This document shows, piece after piece, positions 6,585 through 15,987 of a stretch of 19,852 bases of DNA (its first letter is position 1; each line of letters begins with the position of its first letter). A model generated the notes under the pieces. That model saw only the letters and a list, made by a program, of their open reading frames with translations, was not told the origin of the DNA and did no database searches. The position numbers were made by a program, and so were the translations under genes. Source of the DNA: Acidimicrobiia bacterium UBA1281 (GTDB lineage: Bacteria; Actinomycetota; Acidimicrobiia; Actinomarinales; Actinomarinaceae); NCBI GenBank assembly GCA_002308095.1, contig DBUV01000033.1, positions 657 to 20,508 on the forward strand. The letters run 5' to 3'.

Positions 6585-7856
6585 ATGACAGATAATCAAG
6601 AGAAGGTTGTTGAACCTTCAAACGTTGTTGAGCTTCCTGACAACATCAAACCAGAAGACTTCCCAGATTTACTCGAAAAAACACTCATAACCTTTAATGA
6701 TGGTGATGTTATTGAAGGCACAATAGTTCGCATTGACAGAAATGAAGTAATGGTAGATGTTGGGTATAAATCTGAGGGTGTAATTCCTTCAAGAGAGCTT
6801 TCAGTCAGAAAATCGGTTAATCCAAAAGATTTAGTTAATGAAGGTGACAAAATACAAGCCTTAGTTCTTGACAAAGAAGATGATGAAGGAAGGCTTATCC
6901 TATCTGTAAAAAGGGCAATTTACGAAAAGGCTTGGGGAGACATTCAAGAAATCTCAGATAATGACAAGTCGGTCAAAGGTACTGTTATTGAAAGTGTTAA
7001 AGGCGGCTTAATTGTTGATATTGGAGTTAGAGGTTTTTTACCTGCTTCGTTAATTGACGTTAGACGAGTTAAAGAATTGACATCATATATAGGTGAAGAA
7101 ATAGAGGCGAAGATTTTAGAATTAGATCGTCAACGAAATAATATTGTTCTTTCAAGAAAAGCTCATCTGGAAGAAGAGCAATCAGGAGAAAGACAAAGTT
7201 TCCTTGAAGATTTAGAAGTCGGAAATATTAAAGAAGGAAAAATATCATCGATAGTTAATTTTGGAGCATTTGTAGACATTGGTGGTATGGATGGATTAGT
7301 TCACGTTTCTGAATTATCTTGGAGACACGTTGAAAATCCTAATGAGGTTGTAAAAGTCGGAGATACAGTAACAGTCAAAGTTCTTGAAATTGATAACGAC
7401 AAGGAAAGAATATCTCTATCAATTAAACAAGTTACAGAAGACCCATGGCTTGATTTTGAACTGCAGTACAAACAGGATGATATTGTAGACGGAGATGTTA
7501 CAAAAGTGGTCCCTTTCGGTGCATTTGTTACCATAGGAAAAGGTGTTGAGGGACTAGTACATGTATCAGAAATCTCCTCTGAAAAAGTTGACTCACCTGA
7601 GCTTGCACTAGCTATTGGTCAAAAGGTAAAAATAAAAATTACAGAATTAGATATCCCTAAGAGAAGAGTAAATCTCTCAATCAAACAAGCAGATCCAAAC
7701 TGGAAAGATGTTGAAGAGAAAAAAAATGCTCCTAAGACACATTCTTCACAATCAGAGGAAAAGCAAGAACAAAAACGTCAAACAGTTGAGGGAGTAGATG
7801 AATCTCTAGAAAATATTCTTCAAGAGTTAAAAGAAAGAGGAATAGGAAACTCCTAA
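6585..7856 (+). CDS. rpsA: 30S ribosomal protein S1
   Basis: S1 binds mRNA on the small subunit and helps start translation of leadered messages. The product has four S1/OB-fold repeats at about residues 37-110, 128-192, 210-282 and 297-368. Repeats 3 and 4 hold the strongest signatures, NFGAFVDIGGMDGLVHVSEL and PFGAFVTIG followed by GLVHVSEIS. A charged, Gln/Glu/Lys-rich tail follows. Four repeats and 423 residues fit the shorter S1 of Actinobacteria rather than the six-repeat enterobacterial form. I chose ATG 6585; TTG 6567 is in frame and would add six residues, and neither has a good Shine-Dalgarno sequence. It has its own extended -10 promoter. The stop codon lies inside a 10-bp tandem duplication. 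Confidence 0.95.
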   Translation: MTDNQEKVVEPSNVVELPDNIKPEDFPDLLEKTLITFNDGDVIEGTIVRIDRNEVMVDVGYKSEGVIPSRELSVRKSVNPKDLVNEGDKIQALVLDKEDDEGRLILSVKRAIYEKAWGDIQEISDNDKSVKGTVIESVKGGLIVDIGVRGFLPASLIDVRRVKELTSYIGEEIEAKILELDRQRNNIVLSRKAHLEEEQSGERQSFLEDLEVGNIKEGKISSIVNFGAFVDIGGMDGLVHVSELSWRHVENPNEVVKVGDTVTVKVLEIDNDKERISLSIKQVTEDPWLDFELQYKQDDIVDGDVTKVVPFGAFVTIGKGVEGLVHVSEISSEKVDSPELALAIGQKVKIKITELDIPKRRVNLSIKQADPNWKDVEEKKNAPKTHSSQSEEKQEQKRQTVEGVDESLENILQELKERGIGNS

Positions 7857-7868
7857 TAACTCCTAATA
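7849..7868. repeat. Perfect 10-bp tandem duplication over the rpsA stop codon
   Basis: ACTCCTAATA occurs twice head to tail (7849-7858 and 7859-7868). The first copy contains the rpsA TAA at 7854-7856. The second copy repeats it out of need and overlaps the left arm of the hairpin before coaE. Confidence 0.6.
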
Positions 7869-7888
7869 CTCTTTATTCTTAAGAGTAT
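7866..7888 (+). promoter_or_regulatory. Perfect 8-bp hairpin covering the coaE start codon
   Basis: ATACTCTT (7866-7873) and AAGAGTAT (7881-7888) form a perfect inverted repeat around the 7-nt loop TATTCTT. The right arm includes the first two bases of the coaE ATG (7887-7889). The loop contains TATTCT at -13 to -8 from that ATG, a possible -10 box. No T-tract follows, so it is not a standard terminator. In an rpsA-coaE transcript it could hide the start codon; in DNA it could be a regulator site. Confidence 0.45.
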
Positions 7889-8447
7889 GAATCCAAAAGT
7901 ATATTTAATTACTGGCCCCATAGGTAGTGGGAAATCTACTGCATGCAATTATATAAAACAACATGGGAAAACAACTGTAGATCTTGATATTGTCTCAAAC
8001 TCTATTCTGGAAAGTCCAGAGTCTATTGATTTTCTAGAGAAAAATTTTAAGAGTTGCATTATAGATGGAAAAGTTGATAGAAAATTATTAGCAGAAATAG
8101 TATTCAAGGAACCTTCACAACTCCAAATTCTTGAATCATACTTGCATCCGTTAGTCTTAGAAAAATTAAGTAAAATAATAGGAAAAGCAGAATCTGATGT
8201 TTTTATAGAAGTATCTGCACCAAAGAATCTTCATAAAGATTTTTCTTCGATAGTAATTATTGCTGATGAAAAAGTTCGAAGAGAAAGGCTTAAATTAAGA
8301 GGTATGTCTCCAGATGATATTGATAACAGAATTAATACACAACAAAATGAGGATTGGTGGCGGTCATTGGGAACAGTTGTTGAAAATGACACTTTGGTCG
8401 GATTAGAAAATAACCTCAAAAAGATTCTTAACTTTAAAGATGAATAA
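7887..8447 (+). CDS. coaE: Dephospho-CoA kinase
   Basis: CoaE phosphorylates the 3'-OH of the dephospho-CoA ribose with ATP, the last step of coenzyme A synthesis in the cytosol. The 186-residue product has an N-terminal P-loop, GPIGSGKST at residues 10-18. The CoaE substrate and lid features follow: VDLDIVSNSIL near 32-42, HPLVLEKL near 87-94, a VFIEVSAP strand and RRERLKLRG with the lid arginines. It is a single-domain protein without the C-terminal GrpB-like fusion of some Actinobacteria. The position between rpsA and uvrB is the classical actinobacterial one. Its end overlaps the uvrB start by 8 nt. A perfect hairpin sits on its start codon. Confidence 0.93.
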   Translation: MNPKVYLITGPIGSGKSTACNYIKQHGKTTVDLDIVSNSILESPESIDFLEKNFKSCIIDGKVDRKLLAEIVFKEPSQLQILESYLHPLVLEKLSKIIGKAESDVFIEVSAPKNLHKDFSSIVIIADEKVRRERLKLRGMSPDDIDNRINTQQNEDWWRSLGTVVENDTLVGLENNLKKILNFKDE

Positions 8448-10437
8448 ATTTAAAGTTATTTCTGACTTCTCTCCACAAGGGGATCAGCCTAATGCTATTC
8501 AAAATCTTAAACAAGGTGTAATTAATAACTTAGACTACCAAACGCTAATGGGTATAACTGGCTCTGGAAAGTCAGCAACTATAGCCTGGTTAATAGAAGA
8601 GCTTCAAATGCCATCATTAGTTCTTGCTCCAAACAAAGCACTTGCTGCTCAACTTGCTAATGAATTTAAGCAATTTTTTCCAGAAAATAGAGTTGAGTAT
8701 TTTGTTTCATATTATGACTATTACCAACCAGAGGCATATGTCCCAAGAACAGATACTTTTATTGAAAAAGATTCAAATATTAATGAAGAAATTGATAGAT
8801 TAAGACATTCTGCAACTAGTGCCCTTTTGCTACGTAAAGATGTAATCGTAGTATCTTCTGTATCTTGCATATACGGCTTGGGCTCACCTCAAGAGTATAA
8901 AAATAAAATTATTCCTTTAATTAAAGGTAGTGAATTTGAATTAGATAAATTGCTAGAAGAGCTCATTCGCCAACAATATGTAAGAAATGATTTAGTAGTC
9001 ACAAGAGGAACTTTTAGATTGAAAGGGGATACCTTAGACATCTTTCCTGTTTATGAAGAGACAATCTTCAGAATCGAATACTTTGGTGATGAAATAGAAA
9101 ACATTTCTCGGATAGATCCAATAACAGGAGAGATACTTGAAAAACTTACGGAGTTGGCTATTTTGCCTGCTTCGCATTATGTTACCTCTGAAGATGTAAT
9201 GAACAATGCTTTGAGCCAAATTGAAAAAGACATGAATAAACAAATTAAAAAATTTGAAAAAGAAGACAAACTTCTAGAAGCTCAAAGAATTAAACAGAGA
9301 ACAATGTTTGATCTAGAGATGCTTAGAGAATTAGGAGTATGTTCAGGAATAGAAAATTATTCAAGATATTTCGATGGAAGAAATCCAGGTGATCCTCCCT
9401 ATACACTGCTTGATTTTTTTCAAGATGAATTTTTAATGGTGGTTGATGAAAGTCACATAGCTATACCTCAAATTAGGGGACAATTCGCAGGAGATAAGTC
9501 CAGAAAGACTACTCTTGTAGACTATGGTTTTAGATTACCTGCTGCATTAGATAACAGACCCCTTAAGTTTGAAGAGTGGCAGACTAAGGTTAAAAACACA
9601 GTTTTAGTTTCTGCAACACCAGGTAAATGGGAAAATTCTAATTCCCAAAATTTTGTTGAACAAATTATTAGACCAACAGGTTTAATTGACCCAAAGATAG
9701 TTATTAGACCGACTGAAAATCAAATTGAAGATTTATTAAAAGAAATAAAACAAGTTATATCAAAGGGAAATAGAGTTTTAGTAACAACATTGACAAAAAA
9801 AATGAGTGAAGCTTTAAGTGACTATTTCTTAAAAATGGGTATAAAAACACGTTACTTACATTCGGATATAGACACCCTTGAAAGAATTGAAATCTTGCGT
9901 GATTTACGTAAAGGAGAATTCGACGTACTAGTTGGGATCAACCTTTTAAGAGAGGGATTAGATTTACCAGAAGTAGAGCTTGTAGCAATAATGGATGCCG
10001 ACAAGGAAGGTTTCCTAAGGTCTGAAACGAGTTTAATTCAAACTATAGGAAGAGCTGCACGTAATAAAGATGGTTACGTAATTATGTATGCCGATAGAAA
10101 AACTGATTCAATATCTAAGTCTGTATTTGAAACTAATAGAAGAAGAGAAATACAAATGGCTCATAATGAAAAATATAACATCACACCAACAACAATTTCG
10201 AAAGAAATAACAGACATTCTTGAGATGGTAGAAAAAAACAGACCTTCAAAAGATGATATGACCTTTAGGTCAAATATAGATCTTAAAAATGCATCGAAAC
10301 AGGATTTGTATAAAATATCCAAAAATATTGAAAAAGAAATGAAGGTTGCAGCAGATTTATTAGAGTTTGAATTAGCTGCTAGGTTAAGAGACGAGCTTAA
10401 AGAAATTAAAAAAGAAATAATGGAGTTACCAAACTGA
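8440..10437 (+). CDS. uvrB: UvrABC excision nuclease subunit B (damage-verifying helicase)
   Basis: UvrB receives damaged DNA from UvrA, opens it with limited helicase activity and recruits UvrC. The 665-residue product has Walker A GITGSGKS at 38-45 and the damage-probing beta-hairpin motif YYDYYQPEAYVP at 91-102. The DESH box is at 336-339. The helicase C-terminal motifs follow, including GINLLREGLDLPEVELVAIM and QTIGRAARN. A C-terminal UVR motif (about 625-660) binds UvrC or UvrA. Length and motif order are normal. The start overlaps coaE by 8 nt and the stop shares one base with the uvrA start (TGATG), so translation is probably coupled through the run. Identification is firm. Confidence 0.98.
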   Translation: MNKFKVISDFSPQGDQPNAIQNLKQGVINNLDYQTLMGITGSGKSATIAWLIEELQMPSLVLAPNKALAAQLANEFKQFFPENRVEYFVSYYDYYQPEAYVPRTDTFIEKDSNINEEIDRLRHSATSALLLRKDVIVVSSVSCIYGLGSPQEYKNKIIPLIKGSEFELDKLLEELIRQQYVRNDLVVTRGTFRLKGDTLDIFPVYEETIFRIEYFGDEIENISRIDPITGEILEKLTELAILPASHYVTSEDVMNNALSQIEKDMNKQIKKFEKEDKLLEAQRIKQRTMFDLEMLRELGVCSGIENYSRYFDGRNPGDPPYTLLDFFQDEFLMVVDESHIAIPQIRGQFAGDKSRKTTLVDYGFRLPAALDNRPLKFEEWQTKVKNTVLVSATPGKWENSNSQNFVEQIIRPTGLIDPKIVIRPTENQIEDLLKEIKQVISKGNRVLVTTLTKKMSEALSDYFLKMGIKTRYLHSDIDTLERIEILRDLRKGEFDVLVGINLLREGLDLPEVELVAIMDADKEGFLRSETSLIQTIGRAARNKDGYVIMYADRKTDSISKSVFETNRRREIQMAHNEKYNITPTTISKEITDILEMVEKNRPSKDDMTFRSNIDLKNASKQDLYKISKNIEKEMKVAADLLEFELAARLRDELKEIKKEIMELPN

Positions 10438-13247
10438 TGTCTCAAGATTTTTTAAAAGTCAAGGGTGCTAAAGAACATAATCTTAAAAATGTTTCACTAG
10501 ATATTCCAAAAAATAAATTTATCGTTATAACCGGTTTATCTGGTTCAGGAAAATCTTCTCTGGCATTTGATACAATATACGCAGAAGGTCAAAGAAGATA
10601 TGTAGAGTCCTTGTCTGCATACGCTAGACAGTTTCTCGGCCAAATGGAAAAACCTGACGTTGAGAGTATTGAAGGCCTATCACCAGCAATTGCAATAGAC
10701 CAAAAAACTTCCTCCAGAAGTCCTAGATCTACAGTTGGAACTGTTACAGAAATTCATGATTACCTAAGATTGCTTTGGGCAAGAATTGGAATAAGTTACT
10801 GTCCTATATGTGGGTCAAAAATTGAAAAACAATCAGTTGATTTTATAGTTAATCAAGTCATGTCACTTGGTGAAAATGTTGATATTGAAATACTTGCTCC
10901 TGTGGTTAAATCAAGAAAGGGAGAGTTTGAAACTCTTTTTAGAGATTTGTTAAAGGATGGATTTACTCGAGCATATGTTGATGGTGAGCTTATCAGGCTT
11001 GATGAAGCAAAAAGATTAGATAAATATTTCAATCATGATATCTCTGTTCTTGTGGATAGGGTAAAGATTAAAAAAACTGCAGGTCGTCGATTACCGCAAT
11101 CTGTAGAAACGGCACTAAAACTTACTGGTGGAACTTTAGATATTAAATTTAATGATAATATTCAAAATTATAGTCAAAATCTAGGATGTCTCGAATGTGG
11201 TACTTCCTATGACAAATTAGAGCCTAGAGATTTTTCATTTAACTCACCTTTTGGGGCATGCAAAACATGTAACGGTTTAGGTATTAATTATGAGATAGAT
11301 GAAAAATTACTTATTAAAAATAGAGACCTCACGATAAATGAGAATGTATTTCCCGATATGTCTACCAGAAAATACTTTAGAGCCCAGATTTATGGTGTTT
11401 GTGAATTTTTTGAAATACCAATGGATGTCTCATACAAAGATTTGAGTGAAAATGATAAGCATATCTTATTAAACGGAAGCGACGGAATTAAAACACCAAT
11501 CAGATACACAAATAGGTTTGGAAATTCAAGAACGTGGGAGAGAGCATATCCGGGAATAATTCCAATGTTTAAAAGGCTCTATGAAGAAACCACCTCAGAT
11601 CATGCTAGAGATTATTATATGCAATTTATGAGAGAGTTACCCTGTGGTGGTTGCGATGGGGAAAGACTTAATGAGAGATCTAGAATGGTCCAAGTTAAAT
11701 CACTAACATTAGGTGAATTTAATAAATTATCAATTAAAAAAGCTCACGAAGTTGTGAATAAATTAAAACTATCTGGAAATTCTAAAGAAATTGCTGAAGC
11801 CATTTTAAGAGAAATAAAAGAGAGGTTAAATTTTCTAAATGAAGTCGGTTTAGGATATCTTCAATTAAACAGAGGAGCGGCGACACTTTCTGGAGGCGAA
11901 GCTCAAAGAATTAGACTTGCTACTCAGATAGGATCTGGATTAACAGGAGTACTCTATGTCTTAGATGAACCTTCTATAGGACTGCATCAGTCTGACAATA
12001 ATAAGTTAATTGAAACTCTGATTAGGTTGAGAAATCTAGGTAACACAGTTTTAGTAGTCGAGCACGACGAAGAAACTATGAAACAGTCAGATCATTTAAT
12101 AGATATTGGCTGGGGGGCAGGAGAGCAAGGTGGAAATATAGTTGCATCAGGAACATGGCAAGAAGTTTCAGAAGTTAAAAAATCTATCACCGGAAGGTAT
12201 TTATCTGGAAGGGTAAAAGTTCCTTACCCAAAAGTAAGAAGGCAAGGTAATAAGTCAAAAATCGTCCTTAGAGGAGCACAAGAAAATAATTTAAAAAATT
12301 TAACGGTTGAATTTCCTTTAGGTAAATTTATATCTGTAACTGGAGTATCTGGTAGTGGTAAGTCAACACTTGTAACTGAGATATTATCAAAAGCTATACA
12401 AAATGAATTTACAAGAAAAAATTGGGTCCCACCAGGAGTACACAAAAGCATTTCAGGATTAAATTATCTGGACAAATTAATAGAAATTGATCAATCTCCC
12501 ATAGGGAGAACCCCAAGATCAAATCCTGCAACTTATTCAGGAGTTTTTGATATGATCCGAAAACTATATTCAATGACAGAAGAATCAAAAATACGTGGAT
12601 ATAAACCCGGTAGGTTTTCCTTTAATGTACCTGGTGGTAGGTGTGAGGTCTGTAAGGGTGATGGAACAATAAAAGTTGAAATGTACTTTCTTCCTGATGT
12701 ATATGTTAAATGTGAGGATTGTGATGGTTCCAGATATAACCCTGAAACTTTAAGCATAAAGTGGAAAGGTTACAGTATTGCCGATATTTTAAATTCAACC
12801 ATTGAAAATGCTTTAAAAATATTTGAGAATCAGCCTTCAATTTTTAAGATTATAAAAACACTTGATGATGTTGGATTGTCTTATATTACTTTAGGCCAAG
12901 CCGCAACAACGCTATCCGGAGGAGAAGCACAACGAGTAAAATTAGCCAAAGAATTAAGCAAAAGGTCAACTGGCCAAACTATGTATATACTTGATGAGCC
13001 AACAACAGGTTTACACTTTGCAGATGTACAAAAACTATTAGAGGTTTTACACATGCTTGTAGACAAAGGAAATACAGTAGTCGTTATAGAACACAATCTT
13101 GATGTAGTTAAAAATTCAGATTGGGTAATTGATCTAGGTCCAGAGGGTGGAGAAAATGGCGGAAAAGTTGTTGCTTCTGGTACTCCCGAAAGCATTGTAA
13201 GGGATAAAAATTCACTTACCGGTAAATATCTAAAAAGCTTGCTATAA
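10437..13247 (+). CDS. uvrA: UvrABC excision nuclease subunit A (damage-recognition ATPase)
   Basis: UvrA dimers scan DNA for bulky lesions and load UvrB. The 936-residue product has two ABC ATPase halves. Walker A motifs are GLSGSGKS at 33-40 and GVSGSGKS at 636-643. ABC signatures LSGGEAQR lie at 484-491 and 826-833, each followed by a Walker B LDEP. A zinc module has C251, C254, C275 and C278, and the second zinc finger is CEVCKGDGT with CEDC about 20 residues later. An extra CPIC pair near residue 120 is also typical. The length matches the family. The start overlaps the uvrB stop by one base, and uvrC follows immediately. Identification is firm. Confidence 0.98.
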   Translation: MSQDFLKVKGAKEHNLKNVSLDIPKNKFIVITGLSGSGKSSLAFDTIYAEGQRRYVESLSAYARQFLGQMEKPDVESIEGLSPAIAIDQKTSSRSPRSTVGTVTEIHDYLRLLWARIGISYCPICGSKIEKQSVDFIVNQVMSLGENVDIEILAPVVKSRKGEFETLFRDLLKDGFTRAYVDGELIRLDEAKRLDKYFNHDISVLVDRVKIKKTAGRRLPQSVETALKLTGGTLDIKFNDNIQNYSQNLGCLECGTSYDKLEPRDFSFNSPFGACKTCNGLGINYEIDEKLLIKNRDLTINENVFPDMSTRKYFRAQIYGVCEFFEIPMDVSYKDLSENDKHILLNGSDGIKTPIRYTNRFGNSRTWERAYPGIIPMFKRLYEETTSDHARDYYMQFMRELPCGGCDGERLNERSRMVQVKSLTLGEFNKLSIKKAHEVVNKLKLSGNSKEIAEAILREIKERLNFLNEVGLGYLQLNRGAATLSGGEAQRIRLATQIGSGLTGVLYVLDEPSIGLHQSDNNKLIETLIRLRNLGNTVLVVEHDEETMKQSDHLIDIGWGAGEQGGNIVASGTWQEVSEVKKSITGRYLSGRVKVPYPKVRRQGNKSKIVLRGAQENNLKNLTVEFPLGKFISVTGVSGSGKSTLVTEILSKAIQNEFTRKNWVPPGVHKSISGLNYLDKLIEIDQSPIGRTPRSNPATYSGVFDMIRKLYSMTEESKIRGYKPGRFSFNVPGGRCEVCKGDGTIKVEMYFLPDVYVKCEDCDGSRYNPETLSIKWKGYSIADILNSTIENALKIFENQPSIFKIIKTLDDVGLSYITLGQAATTLSGGEAQRVKLAKELSKRSTGQTMYILDEPTTGLHFADVQKLLEVLHMLVDKGNTVVVIEHNLDVVKNSDWVIDLGPEGGENGGKVVASGTPESIVRDKNSLTGKYLKSLL

Positions 13248-15056
13248 ATGGAAAAAATATCCACAAAAGAAATACCAGAGAACCCTGGGATATACATATT
13301 CAAAGATAAGTACAACGACCCTTTGTATGTTGGTAAAGCAAAAAATTTACGCAAAAGAGTGCCTTCTTACTTCCGTGAGAATACTACTTGGAAAATAAAA
13401 AGATTAACATCTGAAGCAACTGAGATAAGTTTTATTACTTCTAAAAACGAAGCCGATGCATTGTTAGCTGAGTATTCTTTTATACAAGAATATAAACCAA
13501 AATATAATGTTCGTCTCAAGGATGATAAATCTTATCCCTATGTCACCTTGACTAATGAACAATGGCCAAGGGCATATGTTTCGAGAAGTATTAATGAAAA
13601 AAATATTAATTTTGGCCCCTTTCCTTTTATTGGCGCAGCACGGCGATCTCTTGATCACCTCATTAACATTTTTCCTGTAAGGACTTGTACAAAAAATGTT
13701 TTTGATAGACATCAAAAACTTAACAAACCTTGTCTATTGTTTGACATAAAAAAGTGCGCAGGACCCTGTGTTGATGCAGTAGATGCTGAGTCCTATCAAG
13801 ATATGCTTAAAAATATTGAAAATTTTTACTCCGGAAAATCAGACATGTACGTGAATGATAAAGTTTCAGAAATGAAGAAACATTCTCTAAATCAGGAGTA
13901 TGAAAAAGCTAATGAAGCAAAGAAACTCATTGAACATCTTGAAAATGCACGTTCAACTCAAACACTTATGGTTTCTAATACTAAGTCTGTAGATGTAATT
14001 GGTATAGATGTAAGCAATCTAGATGTAGTTATTTCTTGTTTACTAATTAGAAACGGACGAATTATTGGTGAAGTGAAAAAAACGTTTGAACCTATTGATA
14101 CCAAAAAACATGATGAATATTTGCCACAGATTATCTTATCTATATTTTCTGACAATCAACCATCAGAAGAAATCTTAGTTAGTCATAGTTTTCCTTATAT
14201 TGAATTGATACAAGATCAACTTTCAAAAAAATGGGGTAGGAGAATAGAATTAAAAACGCCTAAACAAGGTTGGAAAAAAGAGTTATTAAATACTGCAATA
14301 ATCGATGCAAAGGAATTACGCAGAGTCGTTAATTTTAGAAGAAGAACTGATTTAGAATTTAGAACAAGATCTCTAGAACAATTAAAACATAAATTAAATT
14401 TATCTAATATTCCTTATCGTATTGAAGCATATGATATTTCTAACTTAGGACCTGAATATAGGGTTGGCTCTATGGTCGTGATGGAAGATGGGTTATCAAA
14501 GCCTTCAATGTATAGAAAGTTTCATATAAAGTCTTTTCAAGGTCAAGATGATTTCAAATCTATGGAAGAGGTTTTATTTAGAAGGTTAAAGAGGTTGGCC
14601 AAGAACACTGAGAGTGATCCAAGCTTCAGAAGAAAACCTGATTTAATACTTATTGACGGGGGTAAAGGCCAATTGTCTTCAGCTAAAGGAGTATTAGACC
14701 ACTTACAACTTGATATTGACATAGTAGGTCTTGCCAAAAGAGAAGAAGAGATTTTTAAACCCTTTCAGAAGGAACCAATAACGTTGAATAAAAACTCGGA
14801 AGCACTTTTTACGCTTCAAAATATTAGAGACGAAGCTCACAGATTTGCTATAAATGAAAATAGACGTTTAAGAATAAAGAATTTTGATAAACAAACTCTT
14901 CTAAACATTGAAGGAGTTGGGGCTATATCTTCCAAGAAAATTTTAGACAAGTACAAGACAATAGATGTACTCTCAAAAGCAACTTATGAAGATTTAGTAG
15001 AGATAGTTAGTCCCAATATTGCAAGAAAAATATTCACTCATTTTAATGGACTTTAA
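13248..15056 (+). CDS. uvrC: UvrABC excision nuclease subunit C (dual-incision endonuclease)
   Basis: UvrC cuts the damaged strand on both sides of the UvrB-bound lesion. Domains in order: an N-terminal GIY-YIG nuclease (GIY at 14-16, YVG at 27-29) for the 3' cut; four cysteines C147, C162, C170 and C174 in the spacing of the UvrC iron-sulfur cluster; a UVR motif near 205-235 for UvrB binding; an RNase H-like domain for the 5' cut (IEAYDISNLG, then LILIDGGKGQLSSA); and C-terminal helix-hairpin-helix motifs (IEGVGAISSKKIL) for DNA binding. The 602-residue length is normal. Its ATG abuts the uvrA stop directly. A 65-nt gap follows before rapZ, the widest in this run. Identification is firm. Confidence 0.98.
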   Translation: MEKISTKEIPENPGIYIFKDKYNDPLYVGKAKNLRKRVPSYFRENTTWKIKRLTSEATEISFITSKNEADALLAEYSFIQEYKPKYNVRLKDDKSYPYVTLTNEQWPRAYVSRSINEKNINFGPFPFIGAARRSLDHLINIFPVRTCTKNVFDRHQKLNKPCLLFDIKKCAGPCVDAVDAESYQDMLKNIENFYSGKSDMYVNDKVSEMKKHSLNQEYEKANEAKKLIEHLENARSTQTLMVSNTKSVDVIGIDVSNLDVVISCLLIRNGRIIGEVKKTFEPIDTKKHDEYLPQIILSIFSDNQPSEEILVSHSFPYIELIQDQLSKKWGRRIELKTPKQGWKKELLNTAIIDAKELRRVVNFRRRTDLEFRTRSLEQLKHKLNLSNIPYRIEAYDISNLGPEYRVGSMVVMEDGLSKPSMYRKFHIKSFQGQDDFKSMEEVLFRRLKRLAKNTESDPSFRRKPDLILIDGGKGQLSSAKGVLDHLQLDIDIVGLAKREEEIFKPFQKEPITLNKNSEALFTLQNIRDEAHRFAINENRRLRIKNFDKQTLLNIEGVGAISSKKILDKYKTIDVLSKATYEDLVEIVSPNIARKIFTHFNGL

Positions 15057-15098
15057 TTAAGCATACATAAAAACTCTTCCATCTAAAAACAGGACAAC

Positions 15099-15104
15099 TA
15101 GAAT
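15099..15104 (+). promoter_or_regulatory. Putative -10 box for rapZ
   Basis: TAGAAT lies in the 65-nt gap after uvrC. It predicts a start near 15111, about 10 nt before the TTG. The -35 region at 15076-15081 is a poor match. The gap width and the ribosome-binding site downstream support a separate leadered start for the rapZ-glycolysis run. Confidence 0.35.
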
Positions 15105-15111
15105 ACTTATG

Positions 15112-15116
15112 AAAGG
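15112..15116 (+). promoter_or_regulatory. Ribosome-binding site deciding the rapZ TTG start
   Basis: AAAGG lies 5 nt before TTG 15122. An ATG at 15109 is out of frame and stops after seven codons. The first in-frame ATG is inside the P-loop, so TTG is the only sensible start. Confidence 0.5.
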
Positions 15117-15121
15117 TAAAT

Positions 15122-15985
15122 TTGAGTACTAAAAGACCTGAAGTTTTATTACTAGTAGGGATGTCCGGTGCAGGGCGTTCTGCTAGTTCCAATGTCTTCG
15201 AAGATCTTGGGTACTATGTAATTGAAAACTTACCACCTGAATTAGTAGAGTCAGTAGTTGAATCAAATGATGTTGCAGAGTCAAACAAACAGTTAGTACT
15301 GACTATTGATGCAAGGGACGGATCGGCACAAGATGAGCTTAACAAAAGTCTTGAAAGATTAAGTCAATCTGGAGTTCTTACAAGAATGATTTTTCTAGAT
15401 GCTAATAATGAAACTCTTATTGAAAGATATGAAGAAAATAGACGGCCACATCCAATGGGTCTAGATTCTCTTTCTCAATCTGTAAAAAACGAAAGAGATC
15501 AGTTGAAACCTATTAAAGAACTTGCAGATCTAGTAATTGATACGACTGATATGAATGTTCATGAACTACGAAAAAGAATCATAGAAGGATTTCAAGGCGA
15601 AGCCACCAATCAAGATTTGAAAATATCGGTAACATCATTTGGATTCAAAAATGGTGCACCTAGGGATGCTGATATTGTACTTGATGTTAGGTTTTTACCT
15701 AATCCCCACTGGAGAGAAGAGCTAAGATCTTCAACAGGACAATCACCCATGGTAAGAAACTATGTTCTTTCTTTTGAGGATGCAGAGATATTTCTTGAAA
15801 AAACTAAAGATTTAATTGATTTTTTACTTCCAAGATTTACTTCTGAGGGAAAATCTTATGTGGGTATTGCGATAGGGTGTACTGGTGGAAAACATAGAAG
15901 TGTTGTGATGACAGAAGAAGTAGGCGGTTGGTTGATAAACGAGGGCAAGGATGCAGTCATCCTCCATCGAGATATGAAAGAATAG
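15122..15985 (+). CDS. rapZ: RapZ/YvcJ-family nucleotide-binding protein
   Basis: RapZ (YvcJ) proteins bind nucleotides through an N-terminal P-loop domain. In E. coli the C-terminal domain binds sRNAs and guides their decay; in Gram-positive bacteria the role is poorly known. The 287-residue product has Walker A GMSGAGRS at 13-20, the FLDANNETLIERYEENRRPHP region near 102-122 and the C-terminal GCTGGKHRS box, ending in the usual HRDM. It starts at TTG with an AAAGG ribosome-binding site. The position after uvrC is conserved in Actinobacteria, but the usual yvcK, whiA and gap do not follow: pgk begins right at its stop codon. Identification is firm. Confidence 0.94.
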   Translation: MSTKRPEVLLLVGMSGAGRSASSNVFEDLGYYVIENLPPELVESVVESNDVAESNKQLVLTIDARDGSAQDELNKSLERLSQSGVLTRMIFLDANNETLIERYEENRRPHPMGLDSLSQSVKNERDQLKPIKELADLVIDTTDMNVHELRKRIIEGFQGEATNQDLKISVTSFGFKNGAPRDADIVLDVRFLPNPHWREELRSSTGQSPMVRNYVLSFEDAEIFLEKTKDLIDFLLPRFTSEGKSYVGIAIGCTGGKHRSVVMTEEVGGWLINEGKDAVILHRDMKE

Positions 15986-15987
15986 TT

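Noticed and set aside
12881..13354. 157-codon open frame antisense to the uvrA-uvrC junction
   Set aside because: It is a shadow of two firmly identified genes, has no family features and overlaps them fully.
15057..15121. Possible small RNA or terminator in the uvrC-rapZ gap
   Set aside because: No stable hairpin or T-tract is visible; a -10 box and ribosome-binding site for rapZ explain the space well enough.
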